From Zarea fungicola (taxonomy: Eukaryota > Ascomycota > Sordariomycetes > Hypocreales > Cordycipitaceae): DNA of 64,000 nt. The number at the start of each line of letters is the position of its first letter. The first letter of the stretch is position 1. Of the stretch, positions 10,926-23,419 are shown one piece after another. A model generated the notes under the pieces. It was not told the origin of the DNA. It searched no databases and worked only from the letters and a program-made list of their open reading frames with translations. The stretch covers positions 248,001 to 312,000 of the forward strand of contig FWCC01000140.1 of the NCBI GenBank assembly GCA_900169235.1, read 5' to 3'. A program made the translations under genes and the position numbers.

Positions 10926-12139
10926 TAACTTGGTTATGAATTGCCTTTAGGCTGAATGGTAACCCGATGCAGCGGCCGAAATTGTGTTGGATGTAAGCGC
11001 TCTAGATGGCAGAGAAGTCGGCTAAAGCGAGCACCTAAACGTTGAGAATGTCTAGACTGTCTTGAGAGCTCTATGTTTCTCTTGTAATAAATTAGTGGAC
11101 AAGGAATCGAGACAGTTTTGTATACATGGCAGAGCAGGATGCGTGATTCGCTAAAACAGGATTGTGAAACTTGAGAACAGTGATGTAGTCCCAGGTAATG
11201 AGAAATGAGTGCCAAAATAACCTGTGATGAACCTACTGCGAAACAGTAATACTTGGCTCCAAGTTCTAATTTAGGAGTTACAAGTCCCAATCAAAGTTCT
11301 ACAAACAAAGCATTATGTGAGTAGTAAATTCCTTCTTGTGAAAGTGTGCAATAAAATCATGCTTCACGAAGCGTCAGCTGCACCAATTTGGCCGCATTTT
11401 TGTCGAAAACTTATGCCCGGGAATTTCGCTCATCAAATTGTTTATCGGCAATACAACTAAACTATCTTTCCAGTGTAAACTCAAATGATGCAAAAATCTG
11501 TTTACCGGCTGTTGCGTTCTATCACAGGGATTTTTGACCGGAACTCTGTCACCAACACTTTGACTGAAAGTCGGTGACTGACAGGCATTTTGCAGAACTT
11601 CATTCAGCGCCCTGTTGTGACAAAAGCCTATGTGCTCAGGCCACAGAAAAAGCGTTCCAGGTCTATTTAAGCGATTCTCGTAACAACAGTAGGCGTAATA
11701 GCAGTATATAGCACTCATCAGTGCCGCCACAACGGTCTGTTACACGCGGGTGCACATGTTCAAAGTAGATGTTGTCCACCGAAGCACAGAGCGGCTTCTG
11801 CAGCTGCAAGGCTATGTAAGCATTTTTATAATTTAGTAGAGCATATTCTAAGATTCGAGTCTTATTTAAATAGTATTATATAGATTTAGTTTTCCTCTCC
11901 TTAAGAAAATATTGTGACCTGTGGCAGGCCGCCGCTTATTACGGCCATGGATCGGACAATTGGCGTTCCATACATAGCTAGACAGGCAATCACAAATGCA
12001 TTTATCTAACGATTGATATCGATACTAACAACTAGAATAGTAGTATTTATAAACCGCTTTCTACTCGAATCACATATGTGCTCCTTAATTGCTAACAACA
12101 GTTTATTGCTTGTGCAGCAGTCAAATTATGTTGAAGCAG
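10926..12139. other. Intergenic, no recognised gene
   Basis: Minus-strand ORFs at 10934-11290 and 11374-11730 (118 codons each) have no recognisable domain or signal peptide. AT-rich around 11820-11890. Confidence 0.35.
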
Positions 12140-12499
12140 TTAACCTGTGACGGATGCTGCCTGACACTTAACAGCTATGGTTGGATAATAACAACACCGA
12201 GGAACCTGACTGACAGCAGCACAAATAGAAGTGAAGTCATCAAAACTCTCAGCAGGACGAGCAACTGAACAAGCGTTAGAGTCACAGTTCCCAACATAAT
12301 CACTAAAGAATTCATGTTTCTGCAAAATAAATGACATACGATAGCTACAATTTGCATCCCCTGTAGAACAACACTTGGGAAAATATCCTATATCGTAGCA
12401 GGGCGAGTAGAGTGAAGTTTGTCGCTGATCCAATGCTCCAGGAGCGGCCAGTACACACGCAATGGATGCGGCAAAGAGTGCCTTGGAAAAAGCTCTCAT
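12140..12499 (-). CDS. Secreted class II hydrophobin-like protein
   Basis: 119 aa from an ATG at 12499. The N-terminus is a signal peptide (MRAFSKALFAASIACVLAAP) followed by a short linker. The cysteine order is C-x8-CC near residues 34-44, then C, C, C, a C-x15-C spacing ending in SICAA, C-x8-CC (VPRCCYY) and a last C. That gives the C..CC..C..C..CC..C scheme of class II hydrophobins, small amphipathic proteins of the hyphal and spore surface. It is atypical: there are extra cysteines and an insertion of about 25 residues between CC and the fourth core cysteine. No consensus intron removes that insertion in frame. A TATA-like element lies about 105 bp upstream. It could be a divergent hydrophobin or a decaying one. 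Confidence 0.6.
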   Translation of the reverse strand: MRAFSKALFAASIACVLAAPGALDQRQTSLYSPCYDIGYFPKCCSTGDANCSYRMSFILQKHEFFSDYVGNCDSNACSVARPAESFDDFTSICAAVSQVPRCCYYPTIAVKCQAASVTG

Positions 12500-12602
12500 G
12501 CTGCAAACGTAATGGTAAATAACTCCAATTTATTAATAGGTACTATCGATGGGGAAGATAAAAACTGAAAATGTTCTACCTGGGCAGGTGGAAAACGACA
12601 AC

Positions 12603-12609
12603 ATTTATA
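12603..12609 (-). promoter_or_regulatory. TATA-like element of the hydrophobin-like gene
   Basis: TATAAAT on the minus strand, about 105 bp upstream of the ATG at 12499. Confidence 0.4.
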
Positions 12610-13920
12610 GCCTACCAAACAAGCTACATCACCTAAGTGGCCGAGGGAGACTACCCCGCGATTGGGCTAGTAGTAGATTCTGAATTGCGTGTGATTTATT
12701 TTCTGTCTTTTTTTTTGGCATCTGTTGTGGTTTCAGAGTTTCATGCAGCTAAATACGACGCATACAGCAATTAGTTGCTGTATGTGTAGTACAACGGCAA
12801 CGATTTGAGAATTTTCTACTTTGTTGACGTCCGAAATTAGCATTCTAAACTCCACTACTGACACACACTCTTCTGAGAGTACTGCTTCACACATAGGTAG
12901 GAGAGTACAGAGCTTTAGCACCAAGAGCAAGCAATGCAGTTGTCCAAAGTGACAACTCGGATAAAGATGTCTAATCACCATGGAACCATTTAACCTTTTC
13001 CATAGTAATAGTGGCAGTGGGGACAGCAATCGGTATGGTTCGAAGATAGATCGGCGTCCGGACCACTTTTAAGCGAATTTCGGACGAACTTGCGTTGTAG
13101 AGCCGAAGGGGTCGATGGCAGACACCAAAAGGGTTCTCCCTAGTGAACTGCGCTAACACGACTTTGGTATTTTATCGCGATTCTACACTCTCGGAATAAC
13201 AGGAGGAACAGGCTTTATATTTCCGATTGACATACACCATATGCACGGTGAAAGGCCTCAGCAGCTAGGCATGGATACTTTTGTGTGAATAGAATGAGAG
13301 CAATATCTCTCAGTCGGCGGTCGGTGGGACTAAGGTTCCGCAACTGAACCGAAAAAGCTAGGCATGGACATGAAGGGAGACATGCTAGTATTCGGGACGG
13401 CTGTGCTATGAGAGGAAGCTGAGGAGCAGCGAGAACCGATTCTGGGCAACATGGCCCTACTTGGGCTTACTGCCTGTATGTTTACAGCTCCACCAATGGT
13501 GCCGATCGCTGCGATTAGCAGTATCTCATTTGTTTTATACTGTGTGCGCATGAGTTTCGATTCCAGCTAGATGTGTTGCTGTGCTTGATTAGAAATTTGA
13601 TTATCATGAGTGGAAACCATTTGAGCTGCATTACCTCTACGCATGGAGGAATCACTCGGAAGTTGAACTTGAAAAGTTACAACCTGGGCCGTTCGCGGCA
13701 TACTTCGAAGATACACTGACTCGAACCATACCCAGTTGCCTCCACTATTCATATACGCTGTAAAAAGAGTCAGCAGGCGCGGCGACAACTCCCAGCACTG
13801 AATAATGCCTACGGTTAGTTTCCTCCTTATTAAAGGTTTTGGCGTTCTCTTCTCTTCATTTCTTTTTTAAAAATCTCAGAAGCGAATTGGTTCACTCTCT
13901 ACACCCTAAGCAGACATATT
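12610..13920. other. Intergenic upstream of the FMN reductase-like gene
   Basis: No recognised gene. Minus-strand ORFs at 12733-13029, 12971-13159, 13330-13551 and 13567-13788 are short, overlap without order and have no recognisable motifs. A pyrimidine-rich stretch at 13846-13870 probably belongs to the promoter of the gene at 13921. Confidence 0.35.
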
Positions 13921-14529
13921 ATGGCACCTAAAAAGCTAGCCATTATCATCGGCAGTACGCGAACTCCTCGCATTGGCCCTCACATTGCCGAATATCTCGC
14001 CAATGCCCTAAAAGCACTAGCGGGCAACGTCACCATAGAGACTATTGACATTGCCGACTTTGCTTTGCCTGTCTTTGACGAACCAAACCTGCCCCTGTTG
14101 GCTCCCGCGGGAGATCCCACTCCGTTTTACGCCCATTTGCACACGCGCAAGTGGTCCGCCGCCATCCGCCCATTTGACGCCTTTATCTTCGTCACACCCG
14201 AGTACAACGCCGGGATTCCAGGAGCACTCAAGAATGCGATCGACTTTCTGTTCCAAGAGTGGACGGGCAAGCCTGCCGCCATCGTTAGCTACGGCAGCAC
14301 GGCGGGTAAAAAGTCTGCCGCTCACTTGAGAGATGTCTTGGTCCATGGCGTCTATATGAAGCCTGTGGACACGATGATTGGACTTCAGACTGGAATTACG
14401 TCGCTAGATACAGTCATTAAGACTGGTACCTTTGACCCTCAGGACGTGGAGCGCTGGCAAGAGGTTGGATTTTTGGGACAGGTTGAGACCATGTTCAATC
14501 AACTAGTTAGCGCAGTTGGTTCGCAGTAG
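13921..14529 (+). CDS. NADPH-dependent FMN reductase-like flavoprotein
   Basis: Intronless, 202 aa, normal length for the FMN_red (flavodoxin-fold) family. The phosphate-binding loop GSTRTPRIG follows the first strand (KLAIII) at residues 5-20. The family signature PEYNAGIPGALKNAIDF around residues 97-113 contacts the isoalloxazine ring. A GSTAGKKSAAHL loop follows the fourth strand. These cytosolic enzymes transfer electrons from NAD(P)H to FMN, quinones or azo compounds; the substrate here is not predictable. The ATG is the first in the frame. The small mobile element at 14668 sits 140 bp downstream. Confidence 0.88.
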   Translation: MAPKKLAIIIGSTRTPRIGPHIAEYLANALKALAGNVTIETIDIADFALPVFDEPNLPLLAPAGDPTPFYAHLHTRKWSAAIRPFDAFIFVTPEYNAGIPGALKNAIDFLFQEWTGKPAAIVSYGSTAGKKSAAHLRDVLVHGVYMKPVDTMIGLQTGITSLDTVIKTGTFDPQDVERWQEVGFLGQVETMFNQLVSAVGSQ

Positions 14530-14667
14530 AACATTTGGTTAATTGACTGCCACATTAGAAAGAGAAGATGTATAAATTGCCTCGTCGAGGAGCATGGCTG
14601 TGAGAAAGCGTGCGTGCTATCCAATCCGCCCGTAAACTGGGCTAGTAAAATGAACGGACACCATAGC

Positions 14668-14775
14668 TGTCAGGACCAGTGTGCTAGGCCACAGAGACCC
14701 AAAAAGATCAAGTCATGTCCAGCCATTAGGCGGGACATCCCTAGCATCCAATATATACCTTTTAGGTCCGTGACA
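14668..14775 (+). mobile_element. Small inverted-repeat transposon (MITE), copy 1, with target duplication
   Basis: 108-bp element beginning TGTCAGGACC and ending GGTCCGTGACA, which are imperfect inverted repeats of one another. It is flanked on both sides by ATAGC (14663-14667 and 14776-14780), a 5-bp target-site duplication. Its interior matches, in opposite orientation, the element at 25043-25159. It has no coding capacity; the parent transposase is not in the window. Confidence 0.8.
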
Positions 14776-14780
14776 ATAGC

Positions 14781-15843
14781 TCTCCGAGAATTTCAGTAAT
14801 TAGCCCCTACCTGTTAAATGTCAAAGTTCCAGCTCAAATTGAAAGTGCTGCCTCCAAGTGCAGCAACTAGCTGTAACACCGATTCTGCTCGTGCGTCACT
14901 ATTCTAGGTCTAGGATTAATACCTGTGGCTGAAATAATAACTGAGGTATGCAGAGTATATAAAAAAGGAGATACTATTAGTATTAGCTGCTGGTTTATTG
15001 CATAAAAGTATCTGAACAACACATACATGGTAATAACAAGTAGGAGAACAATTTTATCCATAATCCGTTCTTCTTCCTGCTCAGCTTCCGCTGGTAGCAT
15101 CGACTTTGCAAGCACCGGCGCTTTGGCCATGCCGTAAATTGTCTCTATGGCCAGTAGAGTGTTAGTATAATCACAGTGGCAGGTTCAGAAATTATAATGC
15201 AGACTGTGGATGCAGAAAATATTAGCGACCTCGTCCTGAGAAGCTGCGCTCTGAGCATTTAGTATGCTGCAAATCGGATATATCGGGCTTGGCTTTCATT
15301 ACTCCCGGCGTTATGCTGGTGATCACCAGGTTAAACCTTGCTCCCTACCAGGTCGATCACTTAGGCAGAGTAGAGAAGCGCTAGACATCCATGACTTTTA
15401 CGTCTGACGAGACTTGTATAGTTTTAGTATTATATGTGGCAGTCTAGCATTGCGACGGCCTTGAGGCCATAAATGGACAGTTCAGGTCTAGCCAGCGATT
15501 AGAACATCACTGGCGGTATCAAAGGGCCTATAACTGTCCATGACAATTAAGCAAGTATAATACTGAGGTTACAGCAAACAAGTCTCATTAGCTAAAGTAG
15601 CTGGAATACTATGTAAAATGTTACTGGTAAACTGACTTCCTTTGTATTGGATCTACGAGTCTACTGCCATGTACTACTCGGCATATGTTGCTAGCTATGT
15701 AACCGATCCCTGGAACCACGTCTCCTTACTTAGTTACGATAGAGATATATGGAAAGACTTTATTGCATCGTACGAAGTTGCAGGACTTGGACATGTGAAG
15801 CAACGCAGTCCTTATACAGATTAGGCTCAGCGCCACTCATCAA
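14781..15843. other. Intergenic between the MITE and tRNA-Glu
   Basis: No recognised gene. A short minus-strand ORF at 14867-15130 has no known motif. Confidence 0.35.
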
Positions 15844-15928
15844 TCCGGTATGGTGTAGTGGCTAACATCGCTCGCTCTCAAGAAGTCCTTGATCCGAGCA
15901 GCCCAGGGTTCGATTCCCTGTACCGGAG
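15844..15928 (+). tRNA. tRNA-Glu (anticodon CTC), with 13-nt intron
   Basis: The acceptor stem TCCGGTA (15844-15850) pairs perfectly with TACCGGA (15921-15927), discriminator G. The anticodon stem GCTCG/CGAGC holds loop CTCTCA, anticodon CTC at positions 34-36. The T-arm is AGGG-TTCGATT-CCCT. A 13-nt intron at 15881-15893 follows position 37. A T-rich run (15932-15946) directly downstream fits Pol III termination. Confidence 0.9.
15881..15893 (+). other. tRNA-Glu intron
   Basis: AGAAGTCCTTGAT, placed one base 3' of the anticodon. Removing it restores a 7-nt anticodon loop closed by GCTCG/CGAGC. Confidence 0.75.
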
Positions 15929-17364
15929 AGTTTTCTTTTTTCCTTTTTACCAGTTGAAGTAATTTTTTCAAGGTCTCGCCAGATGCGGTTGCGGCGATGG
16001 TACTTGATTGTCAGTTGGTACAAACACTGTTGGCGATGTTTGTAGCTTTAGTGCCAACTTTGCAGTGGCGTATGTGTATGAATATTTGGCCAACAGCGAA
16101 CATGTGACGTAACGTTATCCTTGGTACAGATGAACAACCAAGTGAAAAGCTATAGTAAAGGAGTAAGACTACTAGATGTGTAATATTAGAATCAATTGAA
16201 AGGTTCTCTGTTCCTACCACGACCGCGTGCAGTAACTTTCTTCCCCAGGTAGAGCCAAAGGCTGCAGGAGCTTCGAGGCGCTTGTCGCCGTAAATGATAC
16301 AAAGCAACGATTTGGCAAATACATATGACGCAGCTGACACCGAGAGAAGATTGAAGTCTCTAGCAAAAGAAGAGTTTCCTAAAAGTTCTGTTACTTGTGT
16401 CGATGATCATTTAGACCTTACTAGCAGGGGCTAGCAGAGTCTGTAAACTATAGCTAGCTAGGCATTAATCATTTCTTACCAAGACAACTACTGCGGCGGT
16501 CTATTGATAATATTGTATTATAATTCAAGACATGTTCAGCTCGGATAAGACCACAAACTGACCACGATATCGCGACATTAAACTACCTTTAACATGCCAG
16601 CATGGTATGGTCACCCTTCCACTGCAGTCGGGGAAAGCGTCGAACCATTAACTTAGCTTACCGATTTTGGCCCACTCTCGCCATGAGATACCAATAGTGC
16701 CGATTTTCGCATTTTTCTGCGGCTGCTCCGTGCATTTCGGATCATGAGTCAGATGCACGCCAATGCCTGGCTGTTTAATAAAGCGAAACTCACTCGAGTC
16801 ACCCCTCTGACATCAGTATGAATAGATGCAGCAAGTGCCAACGACTCACGGTATTTCAAACATTTCACTATGACGACACATACCAACTCGGTTCTGCTGC
16901 TCCAGATCAACACCGCGAAAAGAGTTTTCCCATACGAGTGTGGCCAACAACAAACTATGAGTCGTGGCCGTCCATGTTTCGTGCGAGTGACAAACGTTCT
17001 ACCAAAGGCCCCATCAATCAACGCGGGATTTTGAACTGGTCACATCCGTGATTACAGCACTTCTGCTGCCTGACCAGCATGGCGATTCTTCATTATAAGA
17101 GAATTCGGCAAACCGGCTATCTCGGGGCGTCCCCATCATCCACCATCACCCGCCCACTAACTAATGACTCGGGTTAAATCCACTGTTACTTACAATTCTG
17201 CATCTTGACCGTATCAGTTGTCGTCCGTTGAGCCACGATTAATGCACACGCGAAAAGGGAAACTACAAATGTCTTCTTTCCCCAGGTAACCTCGTTAGAC
17301 GACGCCAACTCCATCAACAACACTCCCTGTAACGTCTCTACTGGTGAGCGACGATCGAGATACA
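15929..17364. other. Intergenic between tRNA-Glu and the GNAT gene
   Basis: No gene recognised. ORFs at 16011-16340 (-), 16749-17021 (-) and 16818-17051 (+) overlap each other and lack family motifs. Confidence 0.35.
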
Positions 17365-18180
17365 ATGGTCCCCGGTTTCGAAATCAGGCGCGCGACGCCC
17401 GAGGACGCTCCTGAGCTCGCACGCATCAATTGCATCGCATTCGACAAAGATAATGTTATGTGGAAGCATCTTTTTCAGGATGTTGATCAAGAGGAGGTAA
17501 TAGAGCTGGTACTAGGCTTAATTAGAAAGCGAATGGCAGACGGAAACGTCACCTTCCACGTTGCTGTAGAAAAGGAAACAAAGTATACACCACTTGCTGT
17601 TTTGAATATTATTCCTTTATTTCTGCTAACCCACATCAGTACCATTGTTGGTGGCGGTGGTCTCTCTGTTCCAATGAGGAAGCCAGACACACAGTTTAAG
17701 CCAAAGATGCCGGCCAAAGTCAATGAAAAGCTCGCTGCTCATTTTTTCAGCAGCGTTCTGACTTCCAGCAAGTCCCAGGGTTATGATTCAGAAAAACACT
17801 GCCGTAAGAATATTTTTTGGTTATTTTTTGGTTATTTTTTTTATTGCCTTCTTTCTTGAGCGCACGTGTATCAACACGTACTCGAATTAAGACGCTGACT
17901 GATTTTCCCTTTAGACCGTGTAGGTGCCTTCATTCTTCCAGAATACCAGCGGAAAGGGTTAGGTTCTGCCCTAACTCGCGAAGGTAATGCAATTGCAGAT
18001 GATGTTGGGGCGCCCACATACGTAGTAACTTATGATGCTGCTGTGAGGATGTTTGAGGGATGCGGCTTCATTCAGCTGGGTCACTTGGATACAGACCTTG
18101 TGGAATTTGGGGGACTGCCAAACATTACGTCCAGAACGTATGCTCTCGTGAGAGAGACTCCCAGTGCACCATCAAGTTAG
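17365..18180 (+). CDS. GNAT-family N-acetyltransferase
   Basis: Three exons: 17365-17582, 17640-17803 and 17915-18180, giving 215 aa. Introns are 57 nt (in frame, no stop if retained, branch CTAAC) and 111 nt (pyrimidine-rich end, TTTAG). The N-terminus FEIRRATPEDAPELARINC is the usual GNAT strand-1/helix-1 motif. The C-terminal exon holds the acetyl-CoA binding region, FILPEYQRKGLGSALTREG (Q/RxxGxG/A), then TYDAAVRMFEGCGFIQLG, typical of fungal acetyltransferases of unknown acceptor. The ATG at 17365 is chosen; the frame extends a little further upstream but only from a GTG. The next gene in the same direction is the Zn2Cys6 regulator 1.3 kb away. Confidence 0.8.
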
Positions 18181-19454
18181 CGGCGTTTACTACCTGGCAG
18201 TATAATTGAGGTCACTATAAAATAGTCTCTACCCTTGCGCTCTGGCGGGGGGTACATTGTCAATTATGGCGGCGCGGCAAGTAGCATCCTGTACACTCTA
18301 AAAGCACCCTGTCATATTCATCTTCTCATATTGCATGATGGTTTATCTTATGGATTTTTGAATAAGCGACATTCTATCTTTGCCCAATTGGATAGCATAT
18401 CAGACGGCGAATATGTAACATTGAGCGTTGTTTCTGTAACGATCCATCCTTTCCACCTCGGAGGCTTATGAAGAAATGACCCTAACTCCGTAGTAGAAAC
18501 GTTTAAATTCGCTCATTTGAAATCTTCTAATTTTATCTACCTTGATAGTAATCTAAAGCGGTTCACCCCTGGCCTCTACCTAGTAATAGTTTGATGACGT
18601 GCTGCATGCGGTGAGGTGGCAATAGCGTGCCACACCACCATAAGCACAGGCATCGCCAAAAAGAGACGAATAAGACTGCTTACAGGCCGTCAATATAGAA
18701 AGGCTAGCTCATTTATTCTACAAAATTAGTTTGTATATGGTTATTACAATTCAAAACAAAATTGGACGCATAAGAAATCACCTTGTGGTGGCACTAACAG
18801 TATAGCTCTGAAAATTCATTACGAGAGGCGGCTAGAGATTAGTACCCTAGCATTACGCGCAATAAACTAAACATTTCTCTAATATGACGGCAGGTAATAG
18901 CCCTAGGCTCAGACACTGCAAGGGTTCAGAGAGTACTGCTACTCCAAATACGGGAAAAGTCGCGCGGTCTGCTCTGGCACAGCCTGGTTTATGAAGAGGG
19001 TGACTGCCGCCAGGGGCTCCCGGTAGTCAAGTAGCCTGAGACGAAAGGCCAAAATACGAACTAAAATCCAAGCTAAACCCCGAATCAACAAGCTCACACG
19101 GCGCGGCTGCTCGGCACTACGAATAAAGCGTTAACCGTCGGGGATTTCAACCGTCCCAAGAACAGGTGGGACTCCTAAACTCCTAAACCCCACATTGATC
19201 TCTTCGTCGTTTCCAGTTTTACTTAATGCGGAGTACCGCTTACTAGCAGCTTGATTCATGTACATACCACTGTCAGATCTTAAATTTGTATGGGCCTGGC
19301 TACACCATCTCGGCCGTGCCCTACTAGACCCCTCGAAAGACGATGCAAGCCAAGTCACATGCATCATATAACCCGCTGTGAGTCTCAGTTCAACAAAATC
19401 GCCAAAAGTATGCAATTGTTCACTTTTCGCATAACCCATCCCACTGCCTCATCC
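18181..19454. other. Intergenic between GNAT and Zn2Cys6 regulator genes
   Basis: No recognised gene. Presumed to contain the regulator's promoter. The regulator's frame is open upstream to 19290 with additional ATGs, so its start could lie up to 165 nt further left. Confidence 0.35.
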
Positions 19455-21515
19455 ATGATGCCCCCAACGCAACTTGGTCTTAACTCCGCCGGTCCTCAGC
19501 GGATTCGGGCATGCACTGAGTGCAAGCAGTCAAAGGTATAATGTGGCAGCTCCTTCTACGATTCTTCGTCCCCGTCTCACAAAGTTATAGCTCAAGTGTG
19601 ACTCTAAGAAGACATTTCCCAACCCCTGTTCCAGATGCGACGCAAGGAACTTGGTGTGTTTGGTGGATTCATCATTCCGCAGGACACCAGCGCGCAAGTA
19701 AGGAAATGCTGAGCCATAACATTTGGCCTGCCTACTAATCATGTTCTAGGAGGGTCGAGTCCATGCGGAGAGAGCTTGAGCAATTGCGCAGCCAACGAAA
19801 TGCAGAATCATGGATGCTAAAGTCTGATTCTAGCCTCGAGCCGGAGAGTAGTCGGACTTCTAGCCACGGAGCTGCTTCTGCGCCAACCGATCACAACTTT
19901 GAACTGCACTGCAGCGAGGTATCGCTAGATGGCATCAAGCTCAGTCCGACATTGGCCGCTGATGCCCTCAAACTGTGAGTAAGGGCATGTTTCTATATGT
20001 CTATTTCGTCACAGGAGCTCACATCATCTATGAGATTAGATTCGCAAAATTCTTTCTTCCCCAGTTCCCAATCATTGGCGCCATCTCTGCAACAGATCTA
20101 TACACTCACCAACCTCTATTATTCTGGACCATATTGATTATTGTCTTTTCACACCACCGCGAAATAATAAGCAATAGTCTATACCACAACTTGACTCAGT
20201 GTTTTGCTGGCCATCTCCAGCGCGAGGTTACAGCCGCACCACTGCCTTTATTCAAGATCCACGTCCTTTTACTCCTGATCATCTGGCCATTGCCTGTCAC
20301 GCAACAAGCTAATGATCCGGCTTTACTATATAGTGGGATAGCCATCCAAGCCGCCCGCTATATAGGTGTGGACCGAGACCAGCATGCTTCTGGTCTCTGC
20401 AGCGTTGGCCTCAACGACTCCGCCAGCAGCGCAGGTGAAAGGATCCGTACTTGGATCGGCTGCTTCTATGCAACTACATCGTAGGATAAATTCTTTCCTT
20501 GGTCCGAGATCCATGCTTCTTGTATAACTACTTACGACTTTACAGCCTTAGTCTACAGCTTCGACTTCGCCCGCCGATCGATAGCGATGTGGATTTAACA
20601 ACTATCCAGAACTTCCTACGCAAGAATATACTTGACAATGAGTTCCAAAGTCTGGTCAGAGTTCAAATTATTGTCGCCAAATACACCAGCCTTTTATACC
20701 ATAACACTCTCAATCACGGAGGTCACCCTTTAATGATGCGACTGGTTGAAAGCGAACTTGACGTGCTGCAAGCATCTTGCCGCGACACAGGTACTCTAAC
20801 CCAGAATATAAATCTCAGCATTCTCGATGTCAAGTTACACTTTTATACATGTTTCATGACAGAATCTTCGTCTGCGGCACCATCAAATCAAGCGACGTTC
20901 AAAAATGCACTTCTGACTGCCCTGAGAGTCGTGCACTTGTGCAGCATGCCGGAAAGCATCAATTGTGTCACGGATACTGATGCCTCAGAGTTGCGACGGC
21001 GAAAATCTATGCAAAAGGACTACTACCGACGATTGGCTTTTGCCACAGTTATACTCCTCAAGTTCTTCTATCACAATAGCGAGGCGCTAAAGGAAGAACA
21101 GCACGCGGCCATGACACACATTGGCCTTGCGCAGAGTCTTTATAGGGCATGCTCATATGAGGCTGATGACGAATACGCCAAAACTGCAGAGTCTTTTGAG
21201 TATCTTTCACGTCTTGGCCAAAATGAAGTAGGCTCTATGATGACGCTTCAAATTGACCATCTTATGGGAGTGCCAATGTGCTTTGATGCATTGAGTACCT
21301 CAACGACTCCCGACAGGCTTGCGCAATTATGCGAAACTGAAACATGGGGCAATGGACAAGCTTTAGCTCAATATCACGAACTGGGAAGCGGGTCAATAAC
21401 ACTGTCGCAAAATCAGTCAACCTCAGCTGAGCATGAAGCTTCGACAATAGTTTTCCCTACAATGTTCTGGGATATGCAGGTTCCGCACTTGATGATGGAT
21501 GATGTGGTGCTTTAA
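19455..21515 (+). CDS. Zn(II)2Cys6 fungal transcription factor
   Basis: Five exons (19455-19535, 19591-19697, 19750-19974, 20040-20480, 20546-21515) join in phase to 607 aa. Exons 1 and 2 create a perfect zinc cluster C-x2-C-x6-C-x9-C-x2-C-x6-C (CTECKQSK joined to LKCDSKKTFPNPCSRC). A coiled-coil-like segment follows (VESMRRELEQLRSQR). The junction to exon 4 gives LKLFAKFFLPQFPIIG and then LYTHQPLLFWTIL, the 'xFHPxxPIL...SPLLFWTI' lead-in of the fungal_trans regulatory region. The C-terminal part is helical. Such nuclear proteins bind CGG-type half sites; the target is unknown. The start is uncertain: two consecutive ATGs at 19455 and 19458, with more upstream. No frameshift or premature stop was seen after splicing. 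Confidence 0.8.
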
Positions 21516-23419
21516 CCAGTATCATTTATTCGTGAGTGCTATTTCAACAAATGAAGCATGTCACAATATCCATGTACTACTTTAACAATACATTGCTACT
21601 CGAAGAGATGAGAAGCAAATTCTTCAGCCGGAAAGTATTGTGAATACTTGTTAACAAAAAATTATTGAACGGTGTAGCTCTGATTAAAGTATAGACTACT
21701 GTGTTTCTATAAATGAAATAAATGGAGCGATATTGTAATTATGTGTTTAGAGCTATGATTGCTGCAAGTGATTGCTAAAAGTCAATTTCTACAGAGTGAA
21801 TATGATCGAACCGCTATCCTGCCAAGCACAGTCCGTTCTTGTTGGTGAAGTCTCTGAATGAACGCGCAAGTATCCGCACATTAGCATCCCCTGCCGTGTT
21901 GCCGCTTATTGAACTCAGACACAGCCACCGCCTATCCTATTGCGGTGCAATGTGACCTGTCCCTCCTTCATCCTTTTTTTGAGTCAACCACGGCAATCCA
22001 CCAGCAGTTACGCATTATCAGCACCCCGGAAGATCGGCTAAGTTGCCGAGCACTCTGACCAATTATGGGCGCTGGCATCAAGGTGCATCACACCGACGCC
22101 TATTTTAACCGATGAACCCGCTCCACTCCATGGCCAATAATAACTATGCTACTCTGATTGTCAGCATATGTCCCATCGCGGTTAGCCGACCGAGCGATTC
22201 GATCAAAGAAGTAAGCCTTGGTGGGTCTTTGGTAAGAAATCTCGGCCGAGCAGGAGAGCCACTAGGAAGTAGGCGGTCATGTACTGGCATGACATCTAAA
22301 GCACTCACCAGTAGAATATACGACAGGATGCTTAGCACCATGGCATACGTAAGCTAACACTATTAGGGAGAACATCGCGGTACTGGTGCTGAGATGAACA
22401 CCGAATGATACCTTTGCCTACGTCGTTCCTACCAGGTGGGAACATGGATCGGGGTTATTGAAAAAAAAAACTCATTTACTCCGAGGCGTGGCGGAGCAGC
22501 GTGAAAATAAACATGGAAGTCCAGTATACGACATCCACGCGTTGAACGTTTCGAATTATCTTACGTGTGATTAGTTTAGAAGAGTTACGTCAAACTTTCC
22601 ATCCATACTGCGTCAAGATGGATTATTTGACGATGAATTTCTACGGCATAATTTGAATCTGTCAGCTCCGCGCTTCGTTAGAACTGGCAGCCAGATATCT
22701 GACCTAGAGGCGAGCCGTCCCAGTGCAGAGCCCTGTTCCGAGCCTTGCTGCGAGCCAGAGTCCAACGACTCCGAAGCTGCTGAGTGACCAATTATGGTGG
22801 AAGTGGCGAGTTACCGCTTAAGCCCCTATAGGGCCTACCCGTCACATCCTAATATTAAAGCCCCATTTCTATATATAGTTACCTTATTTTTTGGCCCAAC
22901 TAAATGCCGCATTAAGACAATGGTGTAATACATTACGCACAGGCAGCTCTTGAGACATTTTTTGCCCCCTATGACAGAGTCGCTTGCCAGCTAAATAAGC
23001 TACAATGTTCTTTTTGCTTTTATATTTATTTAGTAGTGAAATTATTGCGTTATCAGTACTAACTCTTCTGTGTTTCCTTTCTTAGTGATGTAACGACGTA
23101 GTTGCTTGCCACTTACTATGTGTTCTGTAGCGGCTGCGCAACAGTAGTTGACAGAGTCCTATGAGAATCTCATTCGCAGCTACCAATCAAGTAGATCATA
23201 TGAGCGATCTTTCAATAAAAAAGTTGTGAATATATTCCTAGCTTGTATCCTATCTATCTATTTATAGGTTTATAGCTGTTAAAAGGCGGCCTGCAATATG
23301 CGACATATCTCCCTTGATACAGCCAACTCAACGAACACAATAAAATACATTGGAAATAACTCTAAGAATTGCCTACTGCCTTTCCATGTATGCCTGTTAC
23401 TAAGACAATACCATAGATA
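21516..23419. other. Intergenic, gene-poor
   Basis: No complete gene. A plus-strand open segment of about 75 codons ending at about 22788 has a Cys/Glu-Pro rich tail (SEPCCEPESNDSEAAE) but no start or family. The rest is AT-rich, especially 22840-23280. Confidence 0.35.

Noticed and set aside
19975..20484. Stand-alone 169-codon ORF with hydrophobic stretches
   Set aside because: It is exon 4 of the Zn2Cys6 regulator read from inside the preceding intron.
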